Source of the DNA: Geodermatophilaceae bacterium URHA0031
GTDB taxonomy: Bacteria; Actinomycetota; Actinomycetes; Mycobacteriales; Geodermatophilaceae
Assembly: GCA_000620205.1 (NCBI GenBank)
Contig: JHVP01000005.1
Span: 124,001-188,000, forward strand
Direction: 5' to 3'
Length of the DNA stretch: 64,000 nt
Shown here: in pieces, positions 53,889 to 62,337 of the stretch
How the letters are laid out: each line of letters opens with the position of its first letter
Position numbering within the stretch: the stretch's first letter is position 1
Translations under genes and position numbers: made by a program
The notes under the pieces: model-generated
What the model saw: only the letters and a program-made list of their open reading frames with translations
Databases searched by the model: none
Told to the model about the DNA's origin: nothing

Positions 53889-54329
53889 CGCCCAAGCAGG
53901 TCCACCCCACCACCCTCCGGGCAGGCGGTTCTTCGTCCACGAGCGGTCATCTCCGTGAGGCCACATCCTCGCTCCTGACACTGCGTGAGGTACTCACCTG
54001 ACGGGGCTCATCCGTCGGGGGAGGACTCGGCCGTCGCGTGCGGTCCAACGTCCCGCCGTCCTCCGCGCCGGTCGGAGGAACACCAGGACCCGGCGAGCCA
54101 GTTGCTGCTCGTCCGCCGGGCTCAGGCGTGCTGCCACAACCGCCGTGCTCACGGACGCGTTCTTCCCGACGACGGCAGCCTTGCACTCGCCCGTCACGGG
54201 ATCGTCACCCCGACCTCCCACGGTGCCCGTCGACCCGCTGACGGCGGGCCGGCCCCGGGTGTTCCGTGTCGGATCAGACGCCGGCGTCGCACAGCTCCGC
54301 CCATCGTCTCCGGCCGGGAAGGAGCGCGG
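53889..54329. other. Intergenic in duplicated cassette
   Basis: About 440 bases between the copy-1 small gene and the BTAD gene. It holds the conserved upstream element (53978-53989). A minus-strand frame at 53994-54221 (with SVSTAVVAARLSPADEQQLA) might be a 75-aa gene but has weak support. Confidence 0.4.
53978..53989 (-). promoter_or_regulatory. Conserved element upstream of small gene, copy 1
   Basis: On the minus strand CTCACGCAGTGT. The copy-2 site at 55686-55697 reads CTCACGCACTGT (11 of 12 identical). Both lie about 90 bases upstream of the start of their small gene. Confidence 0.45.
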
Positions 54330-55082
54330 TCAACTGGGCACAGGGGGTCTCGGCTCGAGGACGCCGAGGTGCGCGCGGGACATGAGTGCTTCCATGTGCT
54401 CGGTCGGCGCGACTCCCAGCTCGTAGCCGAGCAGGTCCCTGAAACCCCGGTATGCGCGTACCGCCTCGGCGACGTTGCCCTCGGCGAGGTGCACCCGGAC
54501 GAGGGCGCGATGGGCGCTCTCCCGCAGCGGCTCGGCGCGCACCGCGGCGCAGGCCGCCTGGACCGCTTCGCTGTGGCGTCCCGCGCCTGCCAGTTTGTCC
54601 GCCAGCATCTCGAGGGCGTGCAACCGCAACTGGCGGAGCCGCTCGCGTTCCAGCAGCACCCAGTCGTCGTACCAACCGGGCAGCAGTTCGCCGGCGAGAG
54701 CCGACTCCGGTGCCATCGCGCCATCGACGTCGGCGGTCGGGTCCAGGGTCCGCTGAGCCCACTCCCTGAACTCCCAGACGTCGACCCGAACGCCGGTGGC
54801 GAGCCCGAGAGCGCCGCCGGAGACGTCCACCAGCCCCGGGACGATCTTCTGCACACGCCACAGCGCCGACCTGAGGCTGCCGTGTGCGTGGTCCTCCGGC
54901 ACGTCCGGCCACAGCTCTCCCGCCACCGCCGCGCGGGTGGGGCGGCCGCACAGACTCAGGTGGGCGATCAGGCGCTGCGCACATCGAGGGAGACCTTCGA
55001 CGACCGTGTGGACGCCGCCACGACTTCGCTCGAGAGCAAACCCATCGAGCAGTCCGACGCGGGATTCAGCGGAAGCGTCCAC
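54330..55082 (-). CDS. BTAD (SARP-type) transcriptional regulator, copy 1
   Basis: This 250-aa protein has a winged-helix region (about 10-95; LIAHLSLCGRPTRAAVAGELW then SLRSALWRVQKIVPGL) and a bacterial transcriptional activation domain (about 110-245) with GELLPGWYDDWVLLERERLR and EAVQAACAAVRAEPLRESAH. It is closely similar to copy 2 (55800-56630). GTG 55082 is chosen because it aligns with the copy-2 start and has GAGGGGGA eight bases upstream; the frame continues up to 55184. SARP-like regulators usually activate nearby pathway genes; here the only near target is the small gene. Confidence 0.85.
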   Translation of the reverse strand: MDASAESRVGLLDGFALERSRGGVHTVVEGLPRCAQRLIAHLSLCGRPTRAAVAGELWPDVPEDHAHGSLRSALWRVQKIVPGLVDVSGGALGLATGVRVDVWEFREWAQRTLDPTADVDGAMAPESALAGELLPGWYDDWVLLERERLRQLRLHALEMLADKLAGAGRHSEAVQAACAAVRAEPLRESAHRALVRVHLAEGNVAEAVRAYRGFRDLLGYELGVAPTEHMEALMSRAHLGVLEPRPPVPS

Positions 55083-55385
55083 GGGATGTCCCCCTCGAGG
55101 GGCGTCGGGCCGGTCGGCGACGTGGAGCGGCTGGGGTGACGCCAGTTCCGATACTTGCGAGTCTCGATGATCTCTGTCAATCACTCGGTACGCCGCTCGG
55201 ACAGTTCGGCGCCGTCCTCACTCACCGCACATGGATCACTTCGCAACGACAGGGACCGGACAGCATCGCGGCCGTCGTTCCCGGTGTCCGTCCGTCTCGG
55301 GCACGATCAGCCGACGCTGCTCCGGGCGGTGGCTGACCGCGGGGATGCCCGCGGGCCACCGAGGAGACCTCCCCGGCGTTCGGCG

Positions 55386-55595
55386 TCAGTTCGTCGAGGT
55401 CCCTCCCCGGAGGTACTCGTCGAGCCAGTGGCTGACCGCTTCGAGCACTTCGTCCGGAGATGAAGCCAGCGCAACTGTCCGGTCGCTCCTCCCGCCCGAG
55501 CCGACCGCCATCAAGCGGGCACGGAACTGGTCGGACCCCTCTTCGATCCACACGCGGAGGAGAAGTGCTGCGCTTCGGTCGTCGGCCACGGCCAC
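55386..55595 (-). CDS. Small paralogous protein, copy 2
   Basis: A 69-aa protein starting at GTG 55595 (VAVADDRSAALLLRVWIEEG) and ending SHWLDEYLRGG. It aligns over its length with copy 1. No motif was recognised; it is probably a soluble alpha-beta protein. It sits between the two BTAD genes, on the same strand. Confidence 0.7.
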   Translation of the reverse strand: MAVADDRSAALLLRVWIEEGSDQFRARLMAVGSGGRSDRTVALASSPDEVLEAVSHWLDEYLRGGTSTN

Positions 55596-55685
55596 CCTTC
55601 ACTCCCGTCATCACGCAGCGTAGGGGCTGCGCATGGGTCGACGGCCGCAAGCTGGCCCTCGATCGTGGAGTTCATGGTCCCCGTC

Positions 55686-55697
55686 ACAGTGCGTGAG
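55686..55697 (-). promoter_or_regulatory. Conserved element upstream of small gene, copy 2
   Basis: On the minus strand CTCACGCACTGT, inside a longer inverted repeat GTGCG-CTCA-CGCAC. It is the counterpart of the element at 53978-53989, at the same distance from its gene. It could be the BTAD binding site. Confidence 0.45.
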
Positions 55698-55799
55698 CGC
55701 ACTCCCTCGTCCGGATGAAGCTCGACCTCCTCGCGCTTCCCCTCGCCGCACGGCGTTCGACGTGGCCGGATCAGCCGCAGTCGTCCAGCCCCTGCTCGA

Positions 55800-56630
55800 T
55801 CACCGCACGGGGGTGGCCCTCCCCGCCACCTGGAGCTGAGCGCGCTCTGCAGGCACGTCGGACTGGTGCCGGACGGCGGTGGGGGCCACTTCCGTGGCCG
55901 TGGTGCAGCGACGCGGAGGGATGCCGCGGACCAGGCGGCTCATCTGCTCGGTGGGGAAGACGCCGAGCTCGTCCATCAGCATCGTCCGGAAGAGGTCGTA
56001 CGCCCCACTTGCCTCGGCCAGGTTTCCCTCGGCCAGGTGGACCCGCACGATGGTGCGGTGAGCGCTCTCCCGGAGCGGCTCGGCCCGAACTGCCGCATAA
56101 GCCGCCTGGAGTGCCTCCCAGTGGCGGCCGTGGACGGCCAATCGGGCAGCTGTCGCCTCCAGCGCGTGCAGCCTGAGCTGGTGCAGCCGCTCACGCTCGA
56201 AGAGCACCCAGTCGTCGTACCAGCCGGGGAGCAGATCACCCCTGAGTGCGGCGTCCGGCACTGCTGTCTCGGCGAGGGTGCCAGGTGAAGCGATCGCCCG
56301 CCGCGCCCAGACGCTCAGTTCCCGTACGTCGACTCGCACGTCGTGCGACAGACGGAGGACGTCGCCCGACACCTCGATGACGCCCGGCACAGCTCGATGC
56401 AGCCGCCACAGGGCCGAGCGCAGACTCCCGTGCGCATGCCCCTCCGAGACGTCGGGCCACAGCCGGCCGGCAGCCGCCGTCCGGGTGACCCTGCTGGAGA
56501 GGCACAGATGGGCGACGAGCCGCTGCACGCCGGGTGGGAGGTCGGTCGTGGCTGGACACGGGTCCGCGCCATGGACGTCGAGATGGAAGCCGTCCAGCAG
56601 CGTGACCCGGGTCTGCAGTGCAGCACTCAC
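55800..56630 (-). CDS. BTAD (SARP-type) transcriptional regulator, copy 2
   Basis: This 276-aa protein has the same order as copy 1: winged helix (LVAHLCLSSRVTRTAAAGRLW, SLRSALWRLHRAVPG), then the BTAD domain (GDLLPGWYDDWVLFERERL; AAYAAVRAEPLRESAHRTIV). The last 40 residues are unlike copy 1 (RRCTTATEVAPTA). GTG 56630 has GGAAGGAC upstream. It is the leftmost member on the minus-strand reading direction, so it could drive the whole cassette. Confidence 0.85.
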   Translation of the reverse strand: MSAALQTRVTLLDGFHLDVHGADPCPATTDLPPGVQRLVAHLCLSSRVTRTAAAGRLWPDVSEGHAHGSLRSALWRLHRAVPGVIEVSGDVLRLSHDVRVDVRELSVWARRAIASPGTLAETAVPDAALRGDLLPGWYDDWVLFERERLHQLRLHALEATAARLAVHGRHWEALQAAYAAVRAEPLRESAHRTIVRVHLAEGNLAEASGAYDLFRTMLMDELGVFPTEQMSRLVRGIPPRRCTTATEVAPTAVRHQSDVPAERAQLQVAGRATPVR

Positions 56631-57216
56631 GTGACTTGTCCTTCCCTCGAAGGAGCGACGAGCGGTGGGACGGCGCCTGAGCGGACCTGCCACCCGGATC
56701 GACCGTCGACGACCCTGGACGACCGGTCTGATGTGGTCGGCGATGACCGACTCCCCTGGCGTCCCCAGGGGCGCGGGCGCGTCGGAACTGCCAGGCGTTC
56801 GCGGAGCGTGCTCCTCCGGCCCCGCCCCCGAGGTCAGAGACGAGCGGTCAGAGCGGCCGGCCGCACGACCGGCACCGGCTGCACGTCCCGGCCGGAGCAG
56901 TCGGAGGGCGATGCACAGGACCCCGACAGCGCCTCCGTGGCTGATCGGCCCGGTGGCGCGTCACCGTCGATGTACGCAGGAGCCCCGCATGATCCCCCCC
57001 AATGTGTGCGTGAGCTGCGAGAACGACAACCGTAAGCAGATCCGGCCTGCCGAGGGAATACGCAGGAGTACGTACTGGTAGCGGGTCCTCCGGGAACTCG
57101 GCGACGGCCCGTCGGGGGCCGACGTGTGCCGGGGCGGGGGTCGGAGCAGGCGTCTCGCCAGGAAGCCAGCGCTCTCGGCCACGAACACCTTCACGGTGCA
57201 GCGCCCGCTGGTTACC
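56631..57216. other. Intergenic with a possible microprotein
   Basis: A divergent spacer between the BTAD copy 2 (minus) and LuxR regulator (plus) genes. The right half is slightly less GC-rich and holds the 30-aa frame at 56989. No larger gene is supported, and long minus-strand frames are shadows of the LuxR gene. Confidence 0.45.
56989..57081 (+). CDS. Possible CxxC microprotein (30 aa)
   Basis: The predicted peptide begins MIPPNVCVSCENDNRKQI and is basic towards the end. CVSC could bind zinc or be redox active. GCAGGAG lies seven bases before the ATG, a good ribosome site. No homology was recognised and such short frames arise by chance, so support is limited. Confidence 0.4.
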   Translation: MIPPNVCVSCENDNRKQIRPAEGIRRSTYW

Positions 57217-58107
57217 GTGAGGCGTGTGGCCGGCGCCGGCACCTGCTCCGCATCGTGGCTGGACCTCGTCGGGGACGTCCTGACGAGGTCGGCGAGCGCG
57301 CGGCCCTTCCCCCACGAGCGGGTGGCCGACCTCCTGCGTGAGTCCTTCCACGCCGCCTGCTGCTCCTACAACGTCGTCGACCGCACGTGGGTGGACCACA
57401 TCTCCGGCTGCTGGCCCGTCGACTACCTGCCGCCGGCACCGCCGTCCGGGCGCCTCGTCGACGCGACGACGCAACCGCTCCTGCGCTGGTACTCGGTCAC
57501 CCGGAGCTCCGCACCGCAGGTCCTCGGCCGGGTCCCCCGCGCCATCGCCCATCCGGAGATGGTCGAGGAGTGGACGGCCTTCGCCCGCCCCTTCGGGATC
57601 ACGCACCAGCTGGCGATGCCGCTGGTGATGAACGGTGGGGTCGAGGCCTACGTCCTCGGTCGACCCGACGACGACTTCGACGACGACGACCTGGACCTGG
57701 CCGGCCTGGTCCTCCCAGCGCTCAGTGCCCTCTTCCGCCAGCGAGCCGTGCTCGAGGCGGTGTCCGCGGCGCGCTACGACCCCGCGCGCAGCCTGGGCCT
57801 GACCGAGCGTGAGCTGGTCGTGCTGACGTTGCTCGGGGACGGTCTCACCGCTGACGCGATGGCGCGCCGGTTGCGCACCTCTCCCCGGACGGTGCACAAG
57901 CACCTGGAACACCTGTACCGCAAGCTCGGCGTGCGCGACAGGCTGATGGCGGTCCAGCGAGCTCGTGACGCGGGCATCCTCGCGGCACCCCCCGCGCCTG
58001 ATGACCGGTCGAACGGGCGGACGGGACGGCGGGGTCTCCCGTTGCCCACGGGCGGCCACTCGCCCGTTGCGCCGGCTGACGAGGGAACGGCCGGCAGGAA
58101 GCAGTGA
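57217..58107 (+). CDS. LuxR-family transcriptional regulator
   Basis: A 296-aa protein. The N-terminal 170 residues are a GAF-like sensor (LPHERVADLL-like PFPHERVADLLRESFHAACC; FGITHQLAMPLVMNGG). After an acidic stretch (DDDFDDDDLDLA) a LuxR HTH occupies about 195-255 (LGLTERELVVLTLLGDGLTA then SPRTVHKHLEHLYRKLGV). The tail is disordered. Several GTG starts compete (57196, 57217, 57226); 57217 is a compromise. The signal and target are unknown. Confidence 0.85.
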   Translation: MRRVAGAGTCSASWLDLVGDVLTRSASARPFPHERVADLLRESFHAACCSYNVVDRTWVDHISGCWPVDYLPPAPPSGRLVDATTQPLLRWYSVTRSSAPQVLGRVPRAIAHPEMVEEWTAFARPFGITHQLAMPLVMNGGVEAYVLGRPDDDFDDDDLDLAGLVLPALSALFRQRAVLEAVSAARYDPARSLGLTERELVVLTLLGDGLTADAMARRLRTSPRTVHKHLEHLYRKLGVRDRLMAVQRARDAGILAAPPAPDDRSNGRTGRRGLPLPTGGHSPVAPADEGTAGRKQ

Positions 58108-58304
58108 CGACCTCGCCGGTCGCAGCCGTCCCCAGCTCCGAGCTCGGCCGGCGGGTGGACGATGACCCGAGGCGTCCACCGCCTGGGTAGGGCCTCAGGT
58201 CTGGCGGCAGGTGCAGGACGTCGCCCGGGAACACGAGCAGCTGGCCGGCGCGGGTGTCATCGTGATCGGCACGTGTGCTGGGCACGAGCTGAGAGGGGAA
58301 GCCG

Positions 58305-58640
58305 ATGGCGACCAACGGTCCTGATCCGGCCGAGTTCCTGGAGAGAGCGCAGCGGATGCTGCGCGAGCTGTTCGGCGATCTGCGGAGCAGTGACGACCCG
58401 TGGGGGGAGGTGACGCGTCGGCTGGGCGACCGCTCCCAGGGCCACCGGGAGCCCAGCGCCGGTGAGCAACGGGAGAACCTCACGTTCGCGCTGGCGACAC
58501 GGGCCGTCGAGGCGCTCGAGGACCTGGCGCTCAACGTCGCGGCCATCCGTCAGCGCCTCGAGCGCGTGGACGCGCAGGCCGCGGACCGGCGGCCCGATGA
58601 CGAGGGACGTGGCCCGGACGGAGCCGACACGGGGCACTGA
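58305..58640 (+). CDS. Hypothetical coiled-coil protein
   Basis: A 111-aa, very charged, helical protein with a heptad-like middle (LTFALATRAVEALEDLALNV, then AAIRQRLERVD) and a disordered acidic tail. ATG 58305 follows GAGAGGGG. It is 230 bases before the PAS-ANTAR gene on the same strand. No family was recognised. Confidence 0.72.
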   Translation: MATNGPDPAEFLERAQRMLRELFGDLRSSDDPWGEVTRRLGDRSQGHREPSAGEQRENLTFALATRAVEALEDLALNVAAIRQRLERVDAQAADRRPDDEGRGPDGADTGH

Positions 58641-58871
58641 CTCCGGCTGTGGATCCGACCCGGACCACCAGGCTGCTCCCCAGCGCCCCACGCAGAGGTG
58701 GGTGTCGGCTGGGTCGGTCGTCACCACGGCGTCATCCGGCCGAGCGAGCGACCGTCCCGGTCGGGCCGGGGCCCAGGGACCGTCGCGGCTGCGGTTGCTG
58801 CTCACGGACGGCGGCGTCACGATCCTCTCGGGGAGGATCCCCGGCTCACCGATCCGCTCGGGTGGTGACGC

Positions 58872-59813
58872 GTGGCTCCGGACGAGGACCTCACCTCCGG
58901 CCCGCTCCCCGACGACTGGGCGGACGCCGACCGACTGCTCGACTTCCTGGGCCACGCGGTCATCGCCACGGACCTGGGCGGCTCCATCGTCCGGTGGAAC
59001 GCCGCGGCCGAGCGACTGTACGGCTGGACCGCCGAGGAGATCCTCGGCCGCAACATCGCGGACGTGACCGTCCCCGAGGTCGGGAAGGAACAGGGCGACG
59101 AGATCATGCGGACGCTGCGGGAGGGCAGGCAGTGGTCCGGCAGCTTCAGCGTCGTCCGCAAGGACGGCTCGACCTTCTCCGCGCTCGTGACCGACGTCGG
59201 TGTGCAGACCGACGACGGTCGCCTGGCCGGCATCGTGGGGGTCTCCACGGACCTCGGCCACGCGCTCCGCCCACTGCTCGCCCGCTCGTCGGACGCGGTC
59301 CTGGTCACCTCGCGCAGCGGCACCGTCACCTACGCCAGCCCCGCCTTCACCCGACTGTTCGACTGGCCCGAGGAACGAGTCCTCGGGATGTACCTGCGCG
59401 ACCTCGTGCACCCCGACGACCGGTCGGTCGTCGTGCCGCCGGCCGCCCGGGAGCAACCCCACGAGCCCCCCGCGCTGGAGTGCCGCCTCCGCTGCTCGGA
59501 CGACTCGTGGCGTTGGGTCGAGATGATCGTCTCCGACCTGCTCGACGACCCCGCGGTGCGGGGCCGGATCTGCAACATCCGGGACGTCACCGAGCGACGG
59601 AGCGCGCAGGAGCGGCTGGCCGAGCTGAACGAGCAGCTGGAGACGGCCCTCACCTCGCGAGTCGTCATCGAGCAGGCCAAGGGCATGCTGGCCGAACGCC
59701 GCGGGACCTCCCTCGAGGAGGCGTTCCGGTCGCTCCGCAAGCACGCACGAGACCACAACGCATCCCTGCAGGACGTGGCGACCGCGGTGGTCACACTCGG
59801 GCTGTCTCCCTGA
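58872..59813 (+). CDS. PAS-PAS-ANTAR sensory antiterminator
   Basis: A 313-aa protein with two PAS domains (about 20-130: HAVIATDLGGSIVRWNAAAE; about 135-245: DAVLVTSRSGTVTYASPAF) and a C-terminal ANTAR RNA-binding domain (about 250-310: VVIEQAKGMLAERRGTSLEE). ANTAR binds paired stem-loops in nascent RNA and prevents termination. PAS signals are unknown. GTG 58872 is used; no strong ribosome site. The gene is typical of high-GC actinobacteria. Confidence 0.92.
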   Translation: MAPDEDLTSGPLPDDWADADRLLDFLGHAVIATDLGGSIVRWNAAAERLYGWTAEEILGRNIADVTVPEVGKEQGDEIMRTLREGRQWSGSFSVVRKDGSTFSALVTDVGVQTDDGRLAGIVGVSTDLGHALRPLLARSSDAVLVTSRSGTVTYASPAFTRLFDWPEERVLGMYLRDLVHPDDRSVVVPPAAREQPHEPPALECRLRCSDDSWRWVEMIVSDLLDDPAVRGRICNIRDVTERRSAQERLAELNEQLETALTSRVVIEQAKGMLAERRGTSLEEAFRSLRKHARDHNASLQDVATAVVTLGLSP

Positions 59814-59962
59814 TCTCGAACCCACCCGGCGGACTGGCTCGGTGCCGGCGGGGCGACTAGCCTTGTGTTCGGCCGCCCCGCGGCCCTCCGCTCCGGTCCC
59901 TGGCGGAACCCGGTCGCTCCGGTCCACGGCGACGCCACGCAGCGCACGCGAAGTGGATACCC

Positions 59963-60235
59963 ATGCCGAGCTCCACCCTCGTCCCGACCGCGGTCATCGA
60001 CGTGCGGGTCACCGCACGAGTCGACTGCCCCTCCTCCCCCTTCCCGGTCGCCCGGTCGCTCGACAGGGGGACCCGCGACCGTTTCCTCCACCTCGTCGAC
60101 GGGGACGGCGCCTCGATGTGCGAGGCGTTCACGCAGCAGCAGCTCGAACGGCTGCCCCTGACCTGGGCCGAGGTCATCGCCGTCGCTCGATGCCGGGTCT
60201 GCGAGGTGCTGGGCTCCTTTTCCCCACGACCGTGA
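59963..60235 (+). CDS. Hypothetical 90-aa protein
   Basis: A small protein with DRFLHLVDGDGASMCEAFTQ and a Cys pair near the end (VARCRVCEVLG). Codon use looks coding, but no family is recognised. The ATG lacks a strong ribosome site. It lies alone between the PAS-ANTAR and hydrolase genes. Confidence 0.55.
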   Translation: MPSSTLVPTAVIDVRVTARVDCPSSPFPVARSLDRGTRDRFLHLVDGDGASMCEAFTQQQLERLPLTWAEVIAVARCRVCEVLGSFSPRP

Positions 60236-60353
60236 ACGCCGCGGGCTGAGTGCCGTGTGGCCGTCCGTGCCACCGCGCCCCGGGCCAGCTGTCGCCCTAC
60301 TCGGTGGAAGCCGCGAAGTGGCGGCCAGGGTCGACGGCCCCTGAGATGGAGAG

Positions 60354-61319
60354 GTGCGCATCCCTCGTCGCTCTGCTCCGTCCGCACCCGCCAGGTCACC
60401 CGCGCCCGGAGCGCGGCAGGTCCGCACCGACGACGGCGTGGACCTGCACGTCGAGGTCGACGGCACCCCTGACGCACCGCTCACCGTGCTGCTGACCCAC
60501 GGCTTCACCGCGCGCCTGGGCGAGTGGGACGGCCAACGGGCGGCGCTGCGCGGGCGGGCGCGGCTCGTCCTGTGGGACCACCGCGGCCACGGGCGGTCGG
60601 CCTGGGGCGACCGGTGGACAGCGACGATCGACCGGACCGGCCGGGATCTCGGCGAGGTCCTGGACGCCACCACGCCGTCGGGCCCGGTCGTCCTGGCCGG
60701 GCACTCCCTGGGCGGCATGACCGTGCTGGCGCTGGCCCGGCAGCGCCCGGAGCTGTTCGGCACCCGGGTCGTCGGCGTCTTCCTCCTCGCCACCTCCGCC
60801 GACGGCGTGGTCCCGGACGGCGTGTTCGGCCGGCTGTTCGCGCTGGCGCGGCGGCTCGGGCTCGTGGCCGTCTACCTGCGGTGGCTGCAGCTGATCGCCC
60901 CGCTCCTGGAGCGGTTCCGCCGGCGGGGCACCGCACTGGGCCGGTGGTACACCCGGCGCTACCTCTTCGGCCGTGACGACGCCGCCCCGGCCCTGGTGCG
61001 CGAGGTCCAGGACATGCTCGAGGAGACCCCGCTGACGGTCACGACGGCCTTCTACGCCACCATCCTCGACCAGGACGAGACTGCCGCGCTCGAGGTGCTG
61101 CGGCGCGTGCCGGTCACGGTGGTCGTCGGCACCCACGACCGGCTGACCCCCGCCGTGCACAGCCGGCGGATCGCCGAGGTCCTCGGGTCCGGCGCCGATC
61201 TGATCGTCGTGCCCGGCGCGGGGCACAGCGTCAACCTCACCCGAGCCGAGGTCGTCGACAGCGCCTTCCTGACCCTGCTGGACCGTGTGGAGCAGCGGAT
61301 GCCGCGAGCCACGGGCTGA
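60354..61319 (+). CDS. Alpha/beta hydrolase, acyl-esterase type
   Basis: A 321-aa alpha/beta hydrolase. The oxyanion motif HGFTARLGEW, DHRGHGRS, nucleophile elbow GHSLGGM and catalytic His in GAGHSVNL are all present, with Asp in GTHDRLTP. There is a large lid insertion (about 150-240). GTG 60354 is used, preceded by GGAGAG. The first 25 residues are Arg/Pro rich, so the start may be internal. The substrate is unknown. Confidence 0.9.
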   Translation: MRIPRRSAPSAPARSPAPGARQVRTDDGVDLHVEVDGTPDAPLTVLLTHGFTARLGEWDGQRAALRGRARLVLWDHRGHGRSAWGDRWTATIDRTGRDLGEVLDATTPSGPVVLAGHSLGGMTVLALARQRPELFGTRVVGVFLLATSADGVVPDGVFGRLFALARRLGLVAVYLRWLQLIAPLLERFRRRGTALGRWYTRRYLFGRDDAAPALVREVQDMLEETPLTVTTAFYATILDQDETAALEVLRRVPVTVVVGTHDRLTPAVHSRRIAEVLGSGADLIVVPGAGHSVNLTRAEVVDSAFLTLLDRVEQRMPRATG

Positions 61320-61338
61320 CCGACGTCCATGGGGACCG

Positions 61339-62139
61339 TCAGCGGTTCCGGTCCAGCCATTCGACGAGCAGCTCCGACACGTGCCCGGGCTGGTCGGTCA
61401 TCAGCAGGTGGTTCGCGTTCGGGACCACCACGAGCCCGGCGCCGGGGATGCGGCTGGCGATGATGCGGCCGTTCTCCGGCGGGACGAGCGCATCCAGCTC
61501 CCCGTGCACGACCAGCGTCGGCGCGGTGATGCCCGCGATGCGGTCATGGCCGTCCCACTGCGACGACCCGACCGCCTGCGCCAGGTAACCGGCGTTCGTG
61601 GTGGCGAGCGGGAACCGCACCGCCCAGTCCTCCTCGATGCGCTCGCGCGGTGTCCCGGGCGCGTAGTTGTAGGGGATGGAGGCCTCCGCCGCCTCCTGGG
61701 GCGTCATCTGCCCGCGCTGCATGAGCATGGCCGTGGCCTGGGGGTTCATCACGGCGTGCGCGATGCCCGGGTGGGTGGCGATCAGGCACAGCGAGCGGAC
61801 CCGCTCCGGGGCGGTGAGCGCGATCTCCTGGGCCATCAGGCCGCCCATCGAGATGCCGACGACGTGGGCGGTCTCCACGCCCGCCGCGTCCAGCACGGCC
61901 AGGCAGTCCGCCGCCATCGTCTCGACCGTGTACGGCGCCCCGGGGACGTCACCGGTGCGGCCGGCCCCCCGGTTGTCGACGCGGATGACCCGGTGGCCCT
62001 CGGCCAGCGCCGGCACCAGCCGGAACCACATCGCGGCCGGGTAGGCGAGCCCCATGACCAGCAGGACGGCGGGAGCGTCCTCCGGTCCGTCGGACTCCCA
62101 GGCGATGCGGGCGGTGTCAGGACGCTCGACGACCGGCAC
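61339..62139 (-). CDS. Alpha/beta hydrolase
   Basis: A 266-aa alpha/beta hydrolase with GLAYPAAMWFRLVP, DNRGAGRTG, nucleophile elbow GISMGGL, Asp in HGELDALVP and His in NANHLLM. GTG 62139 has AAGGGAG seven bases upstream. It lies convergent with the other hydrolase gene, 19 bases apart. Similar proteins act on esters or lactones. Confidence 0.92.
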   Translation of the reverse strand: MPVVERPDTARIAWESDGPEDAPAVLLVMGLAYPAAMWFRLVPALAEGHRVIRVDNRGAGRTGDVPGAPYTVETMAADCLAVLDAAGVETAHVVGISMGGLMAQEIALTAPERVRSLCLIATHPGIAHAVMNPQATAMLMQRGQMTPQEAAEASIPYNYAPGTPRERIEEDWAVRFPLATTNAGYLAQAVGSSQWDGHDRIAGITAPTLVVHGELDALVPPENGRIIASRIPGAGLVVVPNANHLLMTDQPGHVSELLVEWLDRNR

Positions 62140-62311
62140 GGGTCGCTCCCTTCGTCATGAGCCTGGCGACCTGGACCGCGCGCTGCACCCCTCACGTGCA
62201 CCACGCCACCAGATCCCGGGCCGGAACTCACGCCATCCTGTCGCACGACCGCGTCGCCGTGTGCCGCCGTGTCCGTACGCCGCCTGCCACGGCGCAGAAC
62301 GTGGTGGCCCC

Positions 62312-62330
62312 CGCCGGCGGAGGACCGGCG
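62312..62330 (-). terminator. Hairpin downstream of Fes-like esterase
   Basis: CGCCGG and CCGGCG form a 6-bp stem with a 7-base loop, beginning 7 bases after the stop at 62338. Confidence 0.3.
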
Positions 62331-62337
62331 CACGTGC

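Noticed and set aside
56848-58179. 443-codon minus-strand frame
   Set aside because: It lies over the LuxR regulator, whose HTH and codon pattern are convincing; the minus frame has no domain.
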